From assembly GCA_019637995.1 (NCBI GenBank), contig JAHBUQ010000005.1:62001-126000 (forward strand): a stretch of DNA of 64,000 nucleotides. Reading direction: 5' to 3'. Of this stretch, positions 16,164 to 25,600 are shown piece after piece. Below the pieces are notes generated by a model that had not been told where the DNA came from, did no database searches, and was given only the letters and a program-made list of their open reading frames with translations. The stretch comes from Ignavibacteriota bacterium (lineage in GTDB: Bacteria > Bacteroidota > Ignavibacteria > Kapaibacteriales > UBA2268). A program made the translations under genes and the position numbers. Position 1 is the first letter of the stretch. Each line of letters opens with the position of its first letter.

Positions 16164-16568
16164 ATGAAAACTCAAAAGATAGTGAATATTAATAAAGTAA
16201 AATGTCCATTTTGTGGAAATGAGACGACTATAAAGAATGGTAGATATAATTCTCCTGAAATAAGAAGGGAATGTTCGGATTGTAGATTTACTTTTATGAC
16301 GTGGGAAATGAATGATGAAGAAGTAGAATATAGGATTGCTCATAAAAAGAAATCTTCTGGATCTGAAAAAGATAAGCTTTCTTATGTTAATTATGAACGT
16401 ATAAGAGAAGTTTTAAAATCGAAATACTCTGAAGAAGCAACACAAAAAACAATAAATAAAGCGGTAAATTTCGTAAAAAAATATAAAGCGATTCATAAAA
16501 GCAATACAAGCGCTACAATTAATTCTCTTATTTCAGGATTTGAATCTAATATAAATAAGCAGAAATAA
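16164..16568 (+). CDS. NrdR-like zinc-ribbon protein of the element
   Basis: A basic protein of 134 residues. The N-terminal zinc ribbon has C14-P-F-C17 and C37-S-D-C40, followed by RFTFMTWE, closely resembling the first domain of NrdR repressors. The ATP-cone domain that NrdR uses to sense nucleotides is absent; instead there is a lysine-rich helical tail. A DNA-binding regulator of the element or its integrase is the likely role. It is divergent from the leftward operon and convergent with the integrase, ending 8 bases from the integrase stop. True NrdR function is unlikely. Confidence 0.65.
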   Translation: MKTQKIVNINKVKCPFCGNETTIKNGRYNSPEIRRECSDCRFTFMTWEMNDEEVEYRIAHKKKSSGSEKDKLSYVNYERIREVLKSKYSEEATQKTINKAVNFVKKYKAIHKSNTSATINSLISGFESNINKQK

Positions 16569-16576
16569 TAAACATA

Positions 16577-17869
16577 TTAATCTTCCCATGCACTGCGGAC
16601 TTCATTAATTGCATCTGATTTGGCAATTCTAACATACCGCTGAAAACTTTTTTTATTTGTATGTCCTGATACCTGCATGATGACATCTTCCAATAAGCCT
16701 CTGCGGAGGCTTAAAGTTATAAATGTCCGGCGACCAGTATGTGAACTTATAAGTTCATATTTAGGTTTAATTTCATCTATTCGTTCAGAACCTATATTAT
16801 ATGTTAACTGAATATTATCTGTCATACCTGCTTCTTGACACAATTCTTTGATTGCTTCATTATATTTTTGGCTTGATATTTTTGGAAACTTTGATTTATA
16901 TTTCTTCAAAATTACTTGTAGTTTTGTTGTAATCGGTACAATCAGCGGATCTTTTGTTTTTACAGTGTAAATTGAAATTATCTTTTCTTCAAAATTAATA
17001 TTTTCGGGTTTTAAATTTATGAGGTCAGAGAATCTTAAACCGCAATAACATTGGGTTAGGAACATATCACGGGTTCGTTCCAATCGCGGTGATAAATCTG
17101 TTATGTTTTCAATTGCTTCAAGTTCTGATTTATTCAATGCTATTTTTGTTGTTTTTTCATCAAAGATTTTAAGTGATTTAATGAATGTCCGGTTGTTATG
17201 AAAACCTTTTTCAAGAGACCAGTGCATAAACGTCTTTACAATTTTCACAAGTCTCCCCTGCGAATTATTTGCTAATTTCTTCTCCGTAAGGTAATTTGTT
17301 AAGTTTGCAAAAAAAGTATCATTTATATCGTCAAAATATAATTCTTTTTTTTTGCCTTTAGATAATTCTATAAGATGATTTTTTGTGGTCACATAGCTTG
17401 TTATTGTTGATTTTTTAATACGTTTACCGCTACCGGATAATCTTGCTCCTGTTGTTGTATCTTCTATAAATAAATCGAATACCCGCATAAATGATATTTG
17501 CTTTGAATCATTTTTATCTTTACTCTGCTTAAATTCCCGATTATTAATTATAGCATCTAAAACAGTCTTGGTTTCTTTAACTGTAGGAACTCTGTTTAAT
17601 TCTTTTTCGCTTTCTGCAAAATAATTTTTCATTTTTACACGAATATCATCTAATTTATCATTTATCTGGCGGGGGTTCTTAGACGATGCTTTTGCACGTT
17701 GTTTTCTTATATCCCATAGATTTTCTTCAATATTAATTTTTAAAGTTGTACGAATTCGTTGATTATTCCATGCAACGGAAATCAGGATAAAATGATATGT
17801 TTTTTCTTTAACTACCTTCTGCAAATAATAGTTTATTTTATACTCACCCACTAAACACCTATAATTCAA
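16577..17869 (-). CDS. Tyrosine recombinase (integrase)
   Basis: A 430-residue integrase of the type common in Bacteroidota elements: an N-terminal arm-binding domain (about 10-95), a SAM-like core-binding domain (about 125-230) and a catalytic domain (about 245-425). Catalytic residues are all visible: R279 (CGLRFSDL), a lysine in the beta-hairpin near 304-306, H377-T-G-R380, H403 (SGHT) and the nucleophile Y412. It catalyses integration and excision at the attachment site, which lies about 150 bases upstream at 18024-18046. It appears intact, so the element may still be mobile. The gene is convergent with the zinc-ribbon gene. Confidence 0.93.
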   Translation of the reverse strand: MNYRCLVGEYKINYYLQKVVKEKTYHFILISVAWNNQRIRTTLKINIEENLWDIRKQRAKASSKNPRQINDKLDDIRVKMKNYFAESEKELNRVPTVKETKTVLDAIINNREFKQSKDKNDSKQISFMRVFDLFIEDTTTGARLSGSGKRIKKSTITSYVTTKNHLIELSKGKKKELYFDDINDTFFANLTNYLTEKKLANNSQGRLVKIVKTFMHWSLEKGFHNNRTFIKSLKIFDEKTTKIALNKSELEAIENITDLSPRLERTRDMFLTQCYCGLRFSDLINLKPENINFEEKIISIYTVKTKDPLIVPITTKLQVILKKYKSKFPKISSQKYNEAIKELCQEAGMTDNIQLTYNIGSERIDEIKPKYELISSHTGRRTFITLSLRRGLLEDVIMQVSGHTNKKSFQRYVRIAKSDAINEVRSAWED

Positions 17870-17941
17870 TTGTTTACAAAATAGTTTTGACGAAAGTTTT
17901 GACAGTTTAGTGTGAAATCAAAAATAATTATCTGAATGATT

Positions 17942-18012
17942 AAGTTTCATATTTTCTATAACTACATTATATGTCATAGTTTTGAGGTTTATTTAGTTTC
18001 ATTAGGTTTCAT
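17942..18012. repeat. Possible integrase arm-type sites
   Basis: Related 9-mers aagtttcat (17942-17950), tagtttcat (17994-18002) and aggtttcat (18004-18012) lie in direct orientation between the integrase gene and the tRNA-fragment core. Their position fits arm-binding sites; AT-rich chance repetition is possible. Confidence 0.3.
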
Positions 18013-18023
18013 GTAGATTCACT

Positions 18024-18046
18024 GGGTTCAAATCCCTCTCTGACCA
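18024..18046 (+). other. Attachment site (attR) made of a tRNA 3'-end fragment
   Basis: gggttcaaatccctctctga and the following cca form the T-loop, T-stem 3' strand, acceptor 3' strand and discriminator of a tRNA. The sequence upstream of 18024 does not pair and there is no cloverleaf, so this is a fragment, not a gene. The acceptor would begin GGTCAGA. It is directly followed by the original tRNA's terminator. The intact tRNA with the other attachment site should lie to the left, outside the window or beyond an unrecognised boundary. Confidence 0.7.
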
Positions 18047-18057
18047 CGTAAAATTTA

Positions 18058-18089
18058 GAAAGGCTGTGAAATCAATCACAGCCTTTTTT
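18058..18089 (+). terminator. Intrinsic terminator downstream of the tRNA fragment
   Basis: aggctgtga (18061-18069) pairs with tcacagcct (18076-18084) and is followed by TTTTTT. It was presumably the terminator of the tRNA gene that serves as integration target, left on the right side after insertion. Confidence 0.8.
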
Positions 18090-18172
18090 CGATTATTTTC
18101 AAGCTTTCATCTACATCTATTTTGTACGGAATTTGGACAAATCTCATTTGAAATTAAACTTGTCATTCAATT

Positions 18173-18649
18173 TTACTTATCAATTACCTCGATATCATCT
18201 CCTTCCATTTGAATAATCATATCGCGGTGAACATCCGGTATTCTTGTAGGCTTGTAGTCTTCATTGCTCATATAGACAAGTGTTACACTTGCTTTAGCAG
18301 AAATTTTACCATCAAGATTACGTATGATATTATCCATTACAAGAGATGAGTTTTTGATAACCCTGACTCTTGTTAATATTTCGTATTCGCTTGTGAAATA
18401 TAGAGGATTGAAATAATCCATTTCGTGATGTACAGTCATTATAGGATGCTCGGCAGTAAATGTGCGGTGATTTAACGGAAAACCGACCCACTCGAGATAT
18501 TTTGTCCGAGCCCATTCAAAGAAGTAGAAATACTGTATATTGTGAACCACTCCAAATGAATCCACTTCGTGAAATTTTACTTGGTCGTGAGTAACAAATT
18601 TAAATTTAGATACTTCAATCTGGACTTCTTCTTCTGTCAATCTTTTCAT
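18173..18649 (-). CDS. Acyl-CoA thioesterase, 4HBT/YbgC type
   Basis: A hot-dog-fold protein of 158 residues. The active-site segment D30-S-F-G-V-V-H36-N with the following helix FFEWARTKYLEWVG is the hallmark of the 4-hydroxybenzoyl-CoA thioesterase/YbgC family, which hydrolyses acyl-CoA esters in the cytoplasm. Length is typical. Its ATG shares one base with the stop of the threonine aldolase gene, so it is translationally coupled as the last gene of a four-gene operon. The physiological acyl group is unknown. Confidence 0.85.
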   Translation of the reverse strand: MKRLTEEEVQIEVSKFKFVTHDQVKFHEVDSFGVVHNIQYFYFFEWARTKYLEWVGFPLNHRTFTAEHPIMTVHHEMDYFNPLYFTSEYEILTRVRVIKNSSLVMDNIIRNLDGKISAKASVTLVYMSNEDYKPTRIPDVHRDMIIQMEGDDIEVIDK

Positions 18650-19689
18650 TATAGTTCTCCGAGCATAGTTTTTATTGATTCGTAAATTATATCAATTGCA
18701 TTATCAGTCATTATATCTGAAATTTGTAGATGGAAAACTGTTCTTATTTTGTTGTCACCAATTTCTGAAAGCAGTAGTCCGCGACTCCTGCACTCATTTA
18801 CAAAATCTGACGTCAATATATTATCATCCAGTTTAAATACTGCCATATTAGTCTGAACACTTTCAAGATTCAGCTCAACAGAGTCCATTTCAGCGACAGC
18901 TTTAGCAAATCTTCTTGTACGAATGTGGTCATCAGCTATTAATTGAAGATTATTTTCGATGGCAAAAATTCCTGCTGCCGCCAGAATTCCGGCTTGACGC
19001 ATTCCACCACCCAAAATCTTTCTCCATTTCAATCCGCCATTAATTTTGCTCGCATCAGAAACCATTAGTGAACCGGCGGGCGCTCCCATTCCTTTTGAAA
19101 GGCAAACTGAAATTGTATCGAAATATTTGCCGTATTCTTCGAGACTGACACCAGAAGCTATATGAGCATTCCAAATTCTTGCACCGTCGAGATGAAGATA
19201 AAGCCCGTATTTGTCTGCTAATTCTCTCAAACTTTTGATATAATCAATTGAAATAACTGTACCGCCGTGACGGTTATGAGTATTTTCAACAAAAATTGCC
19301 TTAGTTTTAGGAAAATAATAAATATCGGGTCTGATAGCCTTTTCGATTTTGTCAAGTGGAATCTCGCCTGATTCTGATGGTATTGTAAAAAACTGCACAT
19401 TGGAAATTACAGCAGGTGCGGCTGTTTCGTAATAAAAGACGTGTGCATCTGCTTCAATAATTACTTCATCAGCAGGATTAGTGAGTACTTTTAGTGAAAT
19501 TTGATTACTCATAGTCCCTGAAGGTACAAAAAGTGCTGCTTCTTTTCCGAAGAGTTCAGCAGTCTTTTCTTGCAGAGCATTAATTGTTGGGTCTTCACCA
19601 TAGACGTCATCGCCTACTTGTGCGTACATCATATAGCGACGCATTTCATCGCTTGGAACAGTTACTGTATCGCTTCTTAAGTCAATCAT
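18649..19689 (-). CDS. ltaE: L-threonine aldolase (low specificity)
   Basis: A PLP-dependent fold-type I enzyme of 346 residues that cleaves threonine or allo-threonine to glycine and acetaldehyde. Visible landmarks are RSDTVT at the N-terminus, PSGTMSNQ (57-63), H83 that stacks on PLP, LDGAR (167-171) with the cofactor-binding aspartate, and the Schiff-base lysine K199 in [14 protein letters not shown]. The length matches the family. It lies in an operon with a thioesterase and two membrane proteins, with no obvious metabolic link. Intact. Confidence 0.92.
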   Translation of the reverse strand: MIDLRSDTVTVPSDEMRRYMMYAQVGDDVYGEDPTINALQEKTAELFGKEAALFVPSGTMSNQISLKVLTNPADEVIIEADAHVFYYETAAPAVISNVQFFTIPSESGEIPLDKIEKAIRPDIYYFPKTKAIFVENTHNRHGGTVISIDYIKSLRELADKYGLYLHLDGARIWNAHIASGVSLEEYGKYFDTISVCLSKGMGAPAGSLMVSDASKINGGLKWRKILGGGMRQAGILAAAGIFAIENNLQLIADDHIRTRRFAKAVAEMDSVELNLESVQTNMAVFKLDDNILTSDFVNECRSRGLLLSEIGDNKIRTVFHLQISDIMTDNAIDIIYESIKTMLGEL

Positions 19690-19695
19690 AAGGCA

Positions 19696-20217
19696 TCAAT
19701 ATATTTGTTTGATAATTTCATGTGCTCGGTAACCTGTTTTTGGTACAAATACATAAGTTTTATATACTGTATCGCGTGGAAGCTCTTCTATTGAGCTGTC
19801 GTTATGTCCGATATACTGCCAGCCATGAGGCGAGTAGTTGATTTTTTTAGTAAAATCAGTTTTATCAGAATACCTTTCCTTGAGTGAATTTGTTGTTTTT
19901 TCATCAAGTTCAGTTGTATCGTTTGGATTATAAAAATACACTGTCAAAATTGCCGGTTTTGTTTTATCTGGCATCGAGAGTAAATCGTCACTGTTTTTAA
20001 TGTCGTTTGCCCAGTTAAGGAGCTCATTGTGTTTATTGGATTTTGTTTCAACAAATAAGAAAACATATTTTCCTGTTTCTGAGCTGTCTGTATAAATATC
20101 GGATATTTCAAATTTTGCTTTAGAAAATTGGAAATAAAAAGCTACGAGCAGAATTCCAACGCCAAAACCTGCAAATATGTAAGGTAACAGTCTTGATTTT
20201 TTTTCAGAATTATTCAT
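19696..20217 (-). CDS. Unknown single-pass membrane protein, 173 residues
   Basis: A short charged N-terminus is followed by one hydrophobic helix (LPYIFAGFGVGILLVAFYF, about 11-29), then a soluble alpha/beta domain probably facing the periplasm. The domain contains YVFLFVETKSNKHNELLNW and ends with a conserved-looking HEIIKQIY. It starts 7 bases after the upstream kinase-like gene and ends 6 bases before the aldolase, so it is in the operon. Function unknown. Confidence 0.7.
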   Translation of the reverse strand: MNNSEKKSRLLPYIFAGFGVGILLVAFYFQFSKAKFEISDIYTDSSETGKYVFLFVETKSNKHNELLNWANDIKNSDDLLSMPDKTKPAILTVYFYNPNDTTELDEKTTNSLKERYSDKTDFTKKINYSPHGWQYIGHNDSSIEELPRDTVYKTYVFVPKTGYRAHEIIKQIY

Positions 20218-20224
20218 ATTTTAA

Positions 20225-20977
20225 TCAATTCATTAAGTAAAGAAAAGAATCATTCCAAAGTCTTGCAATTGCAAGCATTGTAATGCCTACACCAACCGGA
20301 ATGCTTAAATTGTCATCAAGTTTAAGTTCTTTGGCGTAAAGTTCACCAAAACCACCTACGACAGCCCCAAGAACTCCTGCTATATAAAAATAAATATTTG
20401 CGTTAAAAATTATGCCCACAATAGCCACGACTAAAATCCCGGAAACCATAAATGCCAGGGTTCCTTCCAAAGATTTTTTGCCAAGTTTGGTTGTTCCCCA
20501 TTTCCTTCCAACAAGAGCCGCTGCAATATCAGATACAATTAATATTATAAAAGATATTACGGCGATAACTTTTGGAAAGACAAGAACTGTCAGTACTGCA
20601 CTAATCAAAACCCAAGAAGCACCATTTAGAATGAGTTTGTTTTTTTTGAGTTCGTGTTTGCGAAGCATACCACCAAAAAGCCCATATATAAATTTGTTTG
20701 CCCATGAATCTTCTTTCCTGCTTAGTATATCAAGTGTTACTGCAATTAATGCCATTGGAATAAGAATCGATAGTGCAAATTTTTGCGATACGAATATATA
20801 TATAATAGGAATGTTAAGGGATATAAGATGGACACTTTTCCTTAAAACTTCCTGTGAATAGGGAATTTGTTTCTTTTTTTTGTTTTTCTTCTTATTTTTA
20901 TTGGAATTTTGTTCAAGAGGACTACCATTTGATAAGTCCTTTTCATTTATTTCGTTATTTTCTGTGTATATTTCCAT
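20225..20977 (-). CDS. Membrane CTP-dependent lipid/prenol kinase-like or phosphatidate cytidylyltransferase-like protein
   Basis: A 250-residue polytopic membrane protein with a lysine- and asparagine-rich cytoplasmic N-terminus and about six to seven hydrophobic segments. EVLRKSVHLISLNIPIIYIF and VSDIAAALVGRKWGTTKLGK followed by KSLEGTLAFMVSG are typical of the SEC59/DGK1/phytol kinase superfamily, related to CdsA. These enzymes phosphorylate dolichol, diacylglycerol or phytol using CTP. The substrate here is unknown; phosphatidate cytidylyltransferase is the alternative. First gene of a leftward operon, divergent from ispE. Confidence 0.75.
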   Translation of the reverse strand: MEIYTENNEINEKDLSNGSPLEQNSNKNKKKNKKKKQIPYSQEVLRKSVHLISLNIPIIYIFVSQKFALSILIPMALIAVTLDILSRKEDSWANKFIYGLFGGMLRKHELKKNKLILNGASWVLISAVLTVLVFPKVIAVISFIILIVSDIAAALVGRKWGTTKLGKKSLEGTLAFMVSGILVVAIVGIIFNANIYFYIAGVLGAVVGGFGELYAKELKLDDNLSIPVGVGITMLAIARLWNDSFLYLMN

Positions 20978-21029
20978 ATTGTTTTGTATTTTTGAAAAAA
21001 CTTTTTTTGAATAATCACTTTTTAAAAAT

Positions 21030-21869
21030 ATGAATGTATTAAATTATTACGCATATTCAAAAATAAATTTAGGTCTTCAGGTTTTAAATTTGAGAAAAGA
21101 CGGATATCATAATATAAATACTGTATTTTATTTGATAAATTTATATGATGAGCTGACTTTTTCGAAATCAGATACTATCGAAATCATTACTGAGCCTGAG
21201 TTAAATATACCCATAGAGGAAAATTTAATATACAAAGCCGGAAAATTATTTTTAAAAGAATTTCACGTCAAAGGTGGATTCAGAGTTGATGTTAAAAAGA
21301 ATATTCCGCTCGGAGGTGGTCTTGGTGGAGGCAGTAGTGATGCAACCACAACTATAATTGCACTCAACAGGCTGTATGATGTTGCAGCCTCCTATCACAA
21401 TTTGCAAAAAGTAACTAATATGATAGGCTCTGACTGTGGTTTTTTTTTAAGTGGTGCCAGACTTGCTAAAGGGTGGGGAAGAGGTGAAAATATCAAAGTA
21501 ATACATGCTCCGATTTTGACAAATGTTGCAATTGTCAATCCGGGACTTCATATTTCCACTCCTGAAGCCTATTCTATGCTTAATCGCAATTCACGTTATA
21601 TGGTTGATATAGATTATGAGAAATTTATTGAAGAATATCATCACGAACCTTCAAGATTTAAGGACTTCTTGACTAATGACTTCGAAGATGTAATTTTTGA
21701 AAAGTATCCTGAAATAAAACTAATCAAAGAAAGACTATACGAAATGGGTGCTGATTTTGCACTTATGTCTGGTAGTGGTTCGACTGTATTTGGTTTGTTT
21801 GATACAGAAATCAAAATAAACGATTTGCAGAAAGAATTTCCTGACTATTTTTGTTATGTTTCGGCATAA
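21030..21869 (+). CDS. ispE: 4-diphosphocytidyl-2-C-methyl-D-erythritol kinase
   Basis: A GHMP kinase of the non-mevalonate isoprenoid pathway, phosphorylating CDP-methylerythritol. The N-terminus YAYSKINLGLQVLNLRKDGYH contains catalytic K11 and the family RxDGYH signature. The ATP-binding loop PLGGGLGGGSSDA spans about 93-105, and D135 in GSDCGFFL is the catalytic aspartate. The final GHMP motif is LMSGSGSTVFGLF. At 279 residues the length is normal. The gene is divergent from the lipid-kinase operon with only about 50 bases between them; a TAttTTTG box lies at 20987-20994, without a convincing upstream TTG. Confidence 0.95.
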   Translation: MNVLNYYAYSKINLGLQVLNLRKDGYHNINTVFYLINLYDELTFSKSDTIEIITEPELNIPIEENLIYKAGKLFLKEFHVKGGFRVDVKKNIPLGGGLGGGSSDATTTIIALNRLYDVAASYHNLQKVTNMIGSDCGFFLSGARLAKGWGRGENIKVIHAPILTNVAIVNPGLHISTPEAYSMLNRNSRYMVDIDYEKFIEEYHHEPSRFKDFLTNDFEDVIFEKYPEIKLIKERLYEMGADFALMSGSGSTVFGLFDTEIKINDLQKEFPDYFCYVSA

Positions 21870-21933
21870 TTTTTGTTTTAAGATTAATTAACATGAAATT
21901 TACAAGAAATCTATTTCATTTACGTTTTTAAAG

Positions 21934-22368
21934 TTGAAATTTACAAGAGAATATTATCTTATGAGCATCGAAGAAATTTTTGATAATTATAATACAATCG
22001 CAGTTTACGGGATGTCAAAACAGCCTTATAAACCTTCTCATACAGTTCCGTTATTTATGAAAAAACAAGGTTACAACGTTATACCTATTAATCCTACTAC
22101 CGGGCAGATTTCAAATTTAACTGCATACAAGAATATCGCTGATATCCCCGAGGAAATTGATATTTTGAATGTTTTCAGACCATCTGAAGTAGCTCTGGAT
22201 GTTATAAAGGAGGCAGTTGAACGGAAAAATACGCGTGGTGACATCAAAGTTATTTGGCTTCAGCAGGACATTGTCAGTCCGGAAGGCAAATTGCTTGCTG
22301 AAGCAAATGGTATAGAATACATTGAAGATAAATGTATGTACAGAGAATATATCATATTGAGCAAATAA
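21934..22368 (+). CDS. CoA-binding domain protein (YccU type)
   Basis: A small Rossmann-fold protein of the CoA-binding family. The core TIAVYGMSKQPYKPSHTVPL followed by GYNVIPINP and the LNVFRPSE segment are characteristic. Translation may begin at the first ATG or at the ATG at 21961 (MSIEEIFDN), the latter giving the usual family N-terminus and about 135 residues. Family members bind coenzyme A, but their physiological role is poorly defined. It lies between ispE and sprA, probably cotranscribed with ispE. Confidence 0.85.
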   Translation: MKFTREYYLMSIEEIFDNYNTIAVYGMSKQPYKPSHTVPLFMKKQGYNVIPINPTTGQISNLTAYKNIADIPEEIDILNVFRPSEVALDVIKEAVERKNTRGDIKVIWLQQDIVSPEGKLLAEANGIEYIEDKCMYREYIILSK

Positions 22369-22417
22369 AATATTTTTTTAAATTTTTCCAACTATTAACG
22401 ACAAATTAAAATAAAAT

Positions 22418-22449
22418 TTGTAACAAAACAGTATTTTTAGTTATATTTG
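22418..22449 (+). promoter_or_regulatory. Bacteroidota-type promoter for sprA
   Basis: TTG (22418-22420), 21 bases, then TATATTTG (22442-22449). This fits the consensus TTG-N19-21-TAnnTTTG of the Bacteroidota housekeeping sigma factor. The leader to the sprA start would be about 160 bases. Confidence 0.6.
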
Positions 22450-22615
22450 TTTTTGATAATGTGCAAAAAAATAATTAATTGGAGAATTCTATAGAAAACT
22501 GCTACGATTTAGATAATTTTTCGTCAAGAATGTTTTAGATACTAAAATTCGGTATGAGATTTGAGATAAAAAACATTTACTCAATGTATGTGTCAGTTAT
22601 TGTGTAAGTAAAATT

Positions 22616-25600
22616 TTGCGTTGCAGTTTGAAGAAGTCAGCTCCGGTCATATTGTTACTCTGTATGCTTTTTACAGGGAAAAGTTATTCTTATAATAACT
22701 TTTCTTTTATATATTACTCAAACCCCTTAAGCAATCTTGCAGGTAGCCAACTGCCCTCCTGGTTTTTCTTAAATTACAACTTCTTTCTGCCGATATACCT
22801 TCAAAGCGAATGGGAGCTTGAAGATAATCCTCTATTTCAGCGTGATACTGTTTCAACTTATCACTTTGCTACACCAACATATCTCAAAAAGCCTGATGTT
22901 CAAAGGACAAATTTTTACGACCATAAGTTTGGGTTAAACCAGCAAAATCAGCCTGATGGACTTAATGTCAGAAAATCAATGGATGAAATGGGAGAAAAAT
23001 TTGTTTCTGTCGAGATGGTTGATTCAAATGAAGTCGGCATACCTTATGTGATGAATTTGGACGAATATACTAAAATCAGACAAAAGCAATTACAACAGCA
23101 AATCTGGGACTCCCTTCTAACAAGATATGACCTGACAATGGCTCTGTCTCAGGGAGACCTCGCAAGACTTATCGGCTCTGCGACGGGACTTACGATTCCA
23201 GTGCCACCAAATCCTGTTATGAGCATATTCGGTAAACCTGAAATCGGAATAAATGTCAATGGCGAAGTTAACCTTAGAATAGGTTGGAGATGGGATTCTC
23301 AGAATCTCGGTACTGTATCTCAGTTTGGACAGACGCAGTCAGCTCCTATTTTTCATCAGGATATCAGAGTAAATGTAAGTGGTAGAGTTGGCGATAAACT
23401 TAAACTGAATACTGACTGGAATACACGACGTACTTTCGATATGGACAATACCTTCAAAGTTGGATACGAAGGTTATGATGATGATATAATCAAACTTGTC
23501 GAAGTTGGTAATGTGAATTTGCCTCTGCCTACTACTCTTATCAGAGGCGGACAGACATTATTTGGTGTAAGAGCAGACTTTCAATTCGGACCTCTTTTCC
23601 TCAAAACATTGTTTTCGCAAAGACGGGGAGAAAGAAGGTTTGTTGATGTTCAGGGTGGTGCCAGCAAGCAGTATTTTTCATTGAGAGCTTATGATTTCGC
23701 AAGAAATCACTTCTTTTTGGATACAGCATATTTCAAAATTTATAATAAATATTTTGAAAATTCAAATCCTGTAATACCACCTGAAGCAGACCCTTACCGA
23801 ATTAAAGAAATTGAAGTTTATGAGTCAACCAATGATGTTCGCGAAGGTGAAATTATCGCCGGTCGCTCAATAGCAATTGCTGACTTAGAGCCAATCAGAG
23901 CACTCGCAGGTGAAAAATATCCTGAACAGCTCCTTGAAACACCAATTCGTGCAGGTTTTGTTGAGCGTGGAAACTTTGCAAGAATGGATAGTTCAAAATA
24001 CCGTTACGACCCTAATCTTGGTACAATTCACATACGTAATATGAGAGTTGACAGATATTATGCCGTCGCTTACCGAATTGAAGGTCCAACTTCAGCAAGA
24101 GAAGATGACTTGTGTTTCGGTAATCTTGCTTCAATTGCAGGTCCAAAAGATACATTAATATTAAAACTTATATATCGCCCAAATCTGCAACCCGGATTCA
24201 AGTCACTATGGGACAGGCAGATGAAGAATATTTTCGATATTAATTCCAGAAATATCAATGTAGCTGAGACAAATATCAATGTTTGGTATTTGAATAGAAA
24301 CAACGACTCAACTGATGTTATAGAAGGAGCACCTGATAAACTTGTAACTATATTTCAGGTTGATCAGGTTAATAATGCAAGTGGCGCTCCACAACCAGAC
24401 GGATTATTTGATTTGGTTCCACCATTCTTTGATGCAAATGAAGGTTTGATTACATTTCCAAATGTAAGACCATTTGATTCTGCACTTGTTAAATATTTCT
24501 CAAGACCGGAAATAGGCAATCCTGAACTTGCTTTTCAATATATGTTCAGTGCTCCATACGATACGACTTATGAAATTGCAAGACTTAATACAGCACGTGA
24601 CAGATTCATCATCTCAGGTGAAGTATCAGGAAGAGCAAGTAACAGAATTCAGCTTGGTGGCTTCAATATTGCTCGCGGCTCAGTACGTGTTACTTTGGAT
24701 GGTGTGGAATTAATCGAGAATCAGGATTATGTGATTGACTATTTCGCAGGAACCCTTACTTTGCGAAATCAAAGGGCAACTCTTCCTAATGCAAATTTGA
24801 AAGTAGAATATGAACAGCGTGATATTTTTAATATTGCTACCAAGACCCTCGCAGGTATAAGAGGTGATTTTATACTTCACAAAAGCCGAAATACTTTGGC
24901 AAATCTTGGTTTTACATTTATGCATTATGATCAGGCTGCTGTTATTGACCGTGTAAGACTTGGAGAAGAGCCAATGTCAAATTCAATCTTCGGTTTTGAC
25001 GGTACACTTGATTTACAAGCTCCGTGGCTTACAAAAGCACTTGATTATTTACCGTTTTATGATACTAAAGCACCGTCTTCTCTTACTATGCGTGGTGAAT
25101 GGGCTATGATTCTGCCTACACCGAATAAGAGAACCTCAGATATTGCTTCAGATAATAATGAACCGGTTGTTTATATTGATGACTTTGAAGGTGCCCAAAG
25201 ATATATACCTCTTGGACTTAACGCAAGTCAGTGGTCTCACGCCTCACCTGCAGTTGATACTGATTATTGGGAACACGATACAATTGCAGTTAATTTCAAA
25301 GGCAGAATGTTCTGGTATCAGTATTTTATTCCAAGAGTTCCGATAAGAGAAGTATATCCTAATAATGAGACATATCAGGCTGGCAGAAACTTCCTTAATC
25401 CTTTGCATATAAATTTTGATCCAAATATCCGCGGTATTTATAATAAAAATCCTGAATACCTTGATGAAAATAATGAGGGCTACTTCAATCCTAATGACAG
25501 ATTCTCTCAGAGAGATACAGTTAAGCCGCGTGTTTGGGGTGGTATGATGCGTCTGCTTTCTACATTTAATACAAATTTTGATAATGAGAACGTAGAATTT

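Larger units (their letters stand above)
9327..18046. mobile_element. Integrative satellite-like element, core module (left end unresolved)
   Basis: The core contains a tyrosine integrase next to a tRNA 3'-end fragment, an excisionase-like HTH gene, a replication initiator with internal repeats, a DnaC-type helicase loader and seven small unknown genes on one strand. There are no recognisable capsid, portal, terminase, relaxase or conjugation genes. This composition matches phage satellites (PICI-like) or small integrative elements more than a prophage or ICE. Only the right attachment site is seen. The defence genes to the left (1.2-9 kb) may be cargo of the same element, in which case it exceeds 17 kb, large for a satellite. 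Confidence 0.6.

Noticed and set aside
18000-18050. Complete tRNA gene at the T-loop-like sequence
   Set aside because: Only the 3' part is present; the bases before 18024 do not form T-stem, anticodon or D arms.
20412-20861. Plus-strand 149-residue gene opposite the lipid-kinase-like gene
   Set aside because: It lies wholly antisense to a recognised membrane protein family and has no ribosome site or similarity to any known family.
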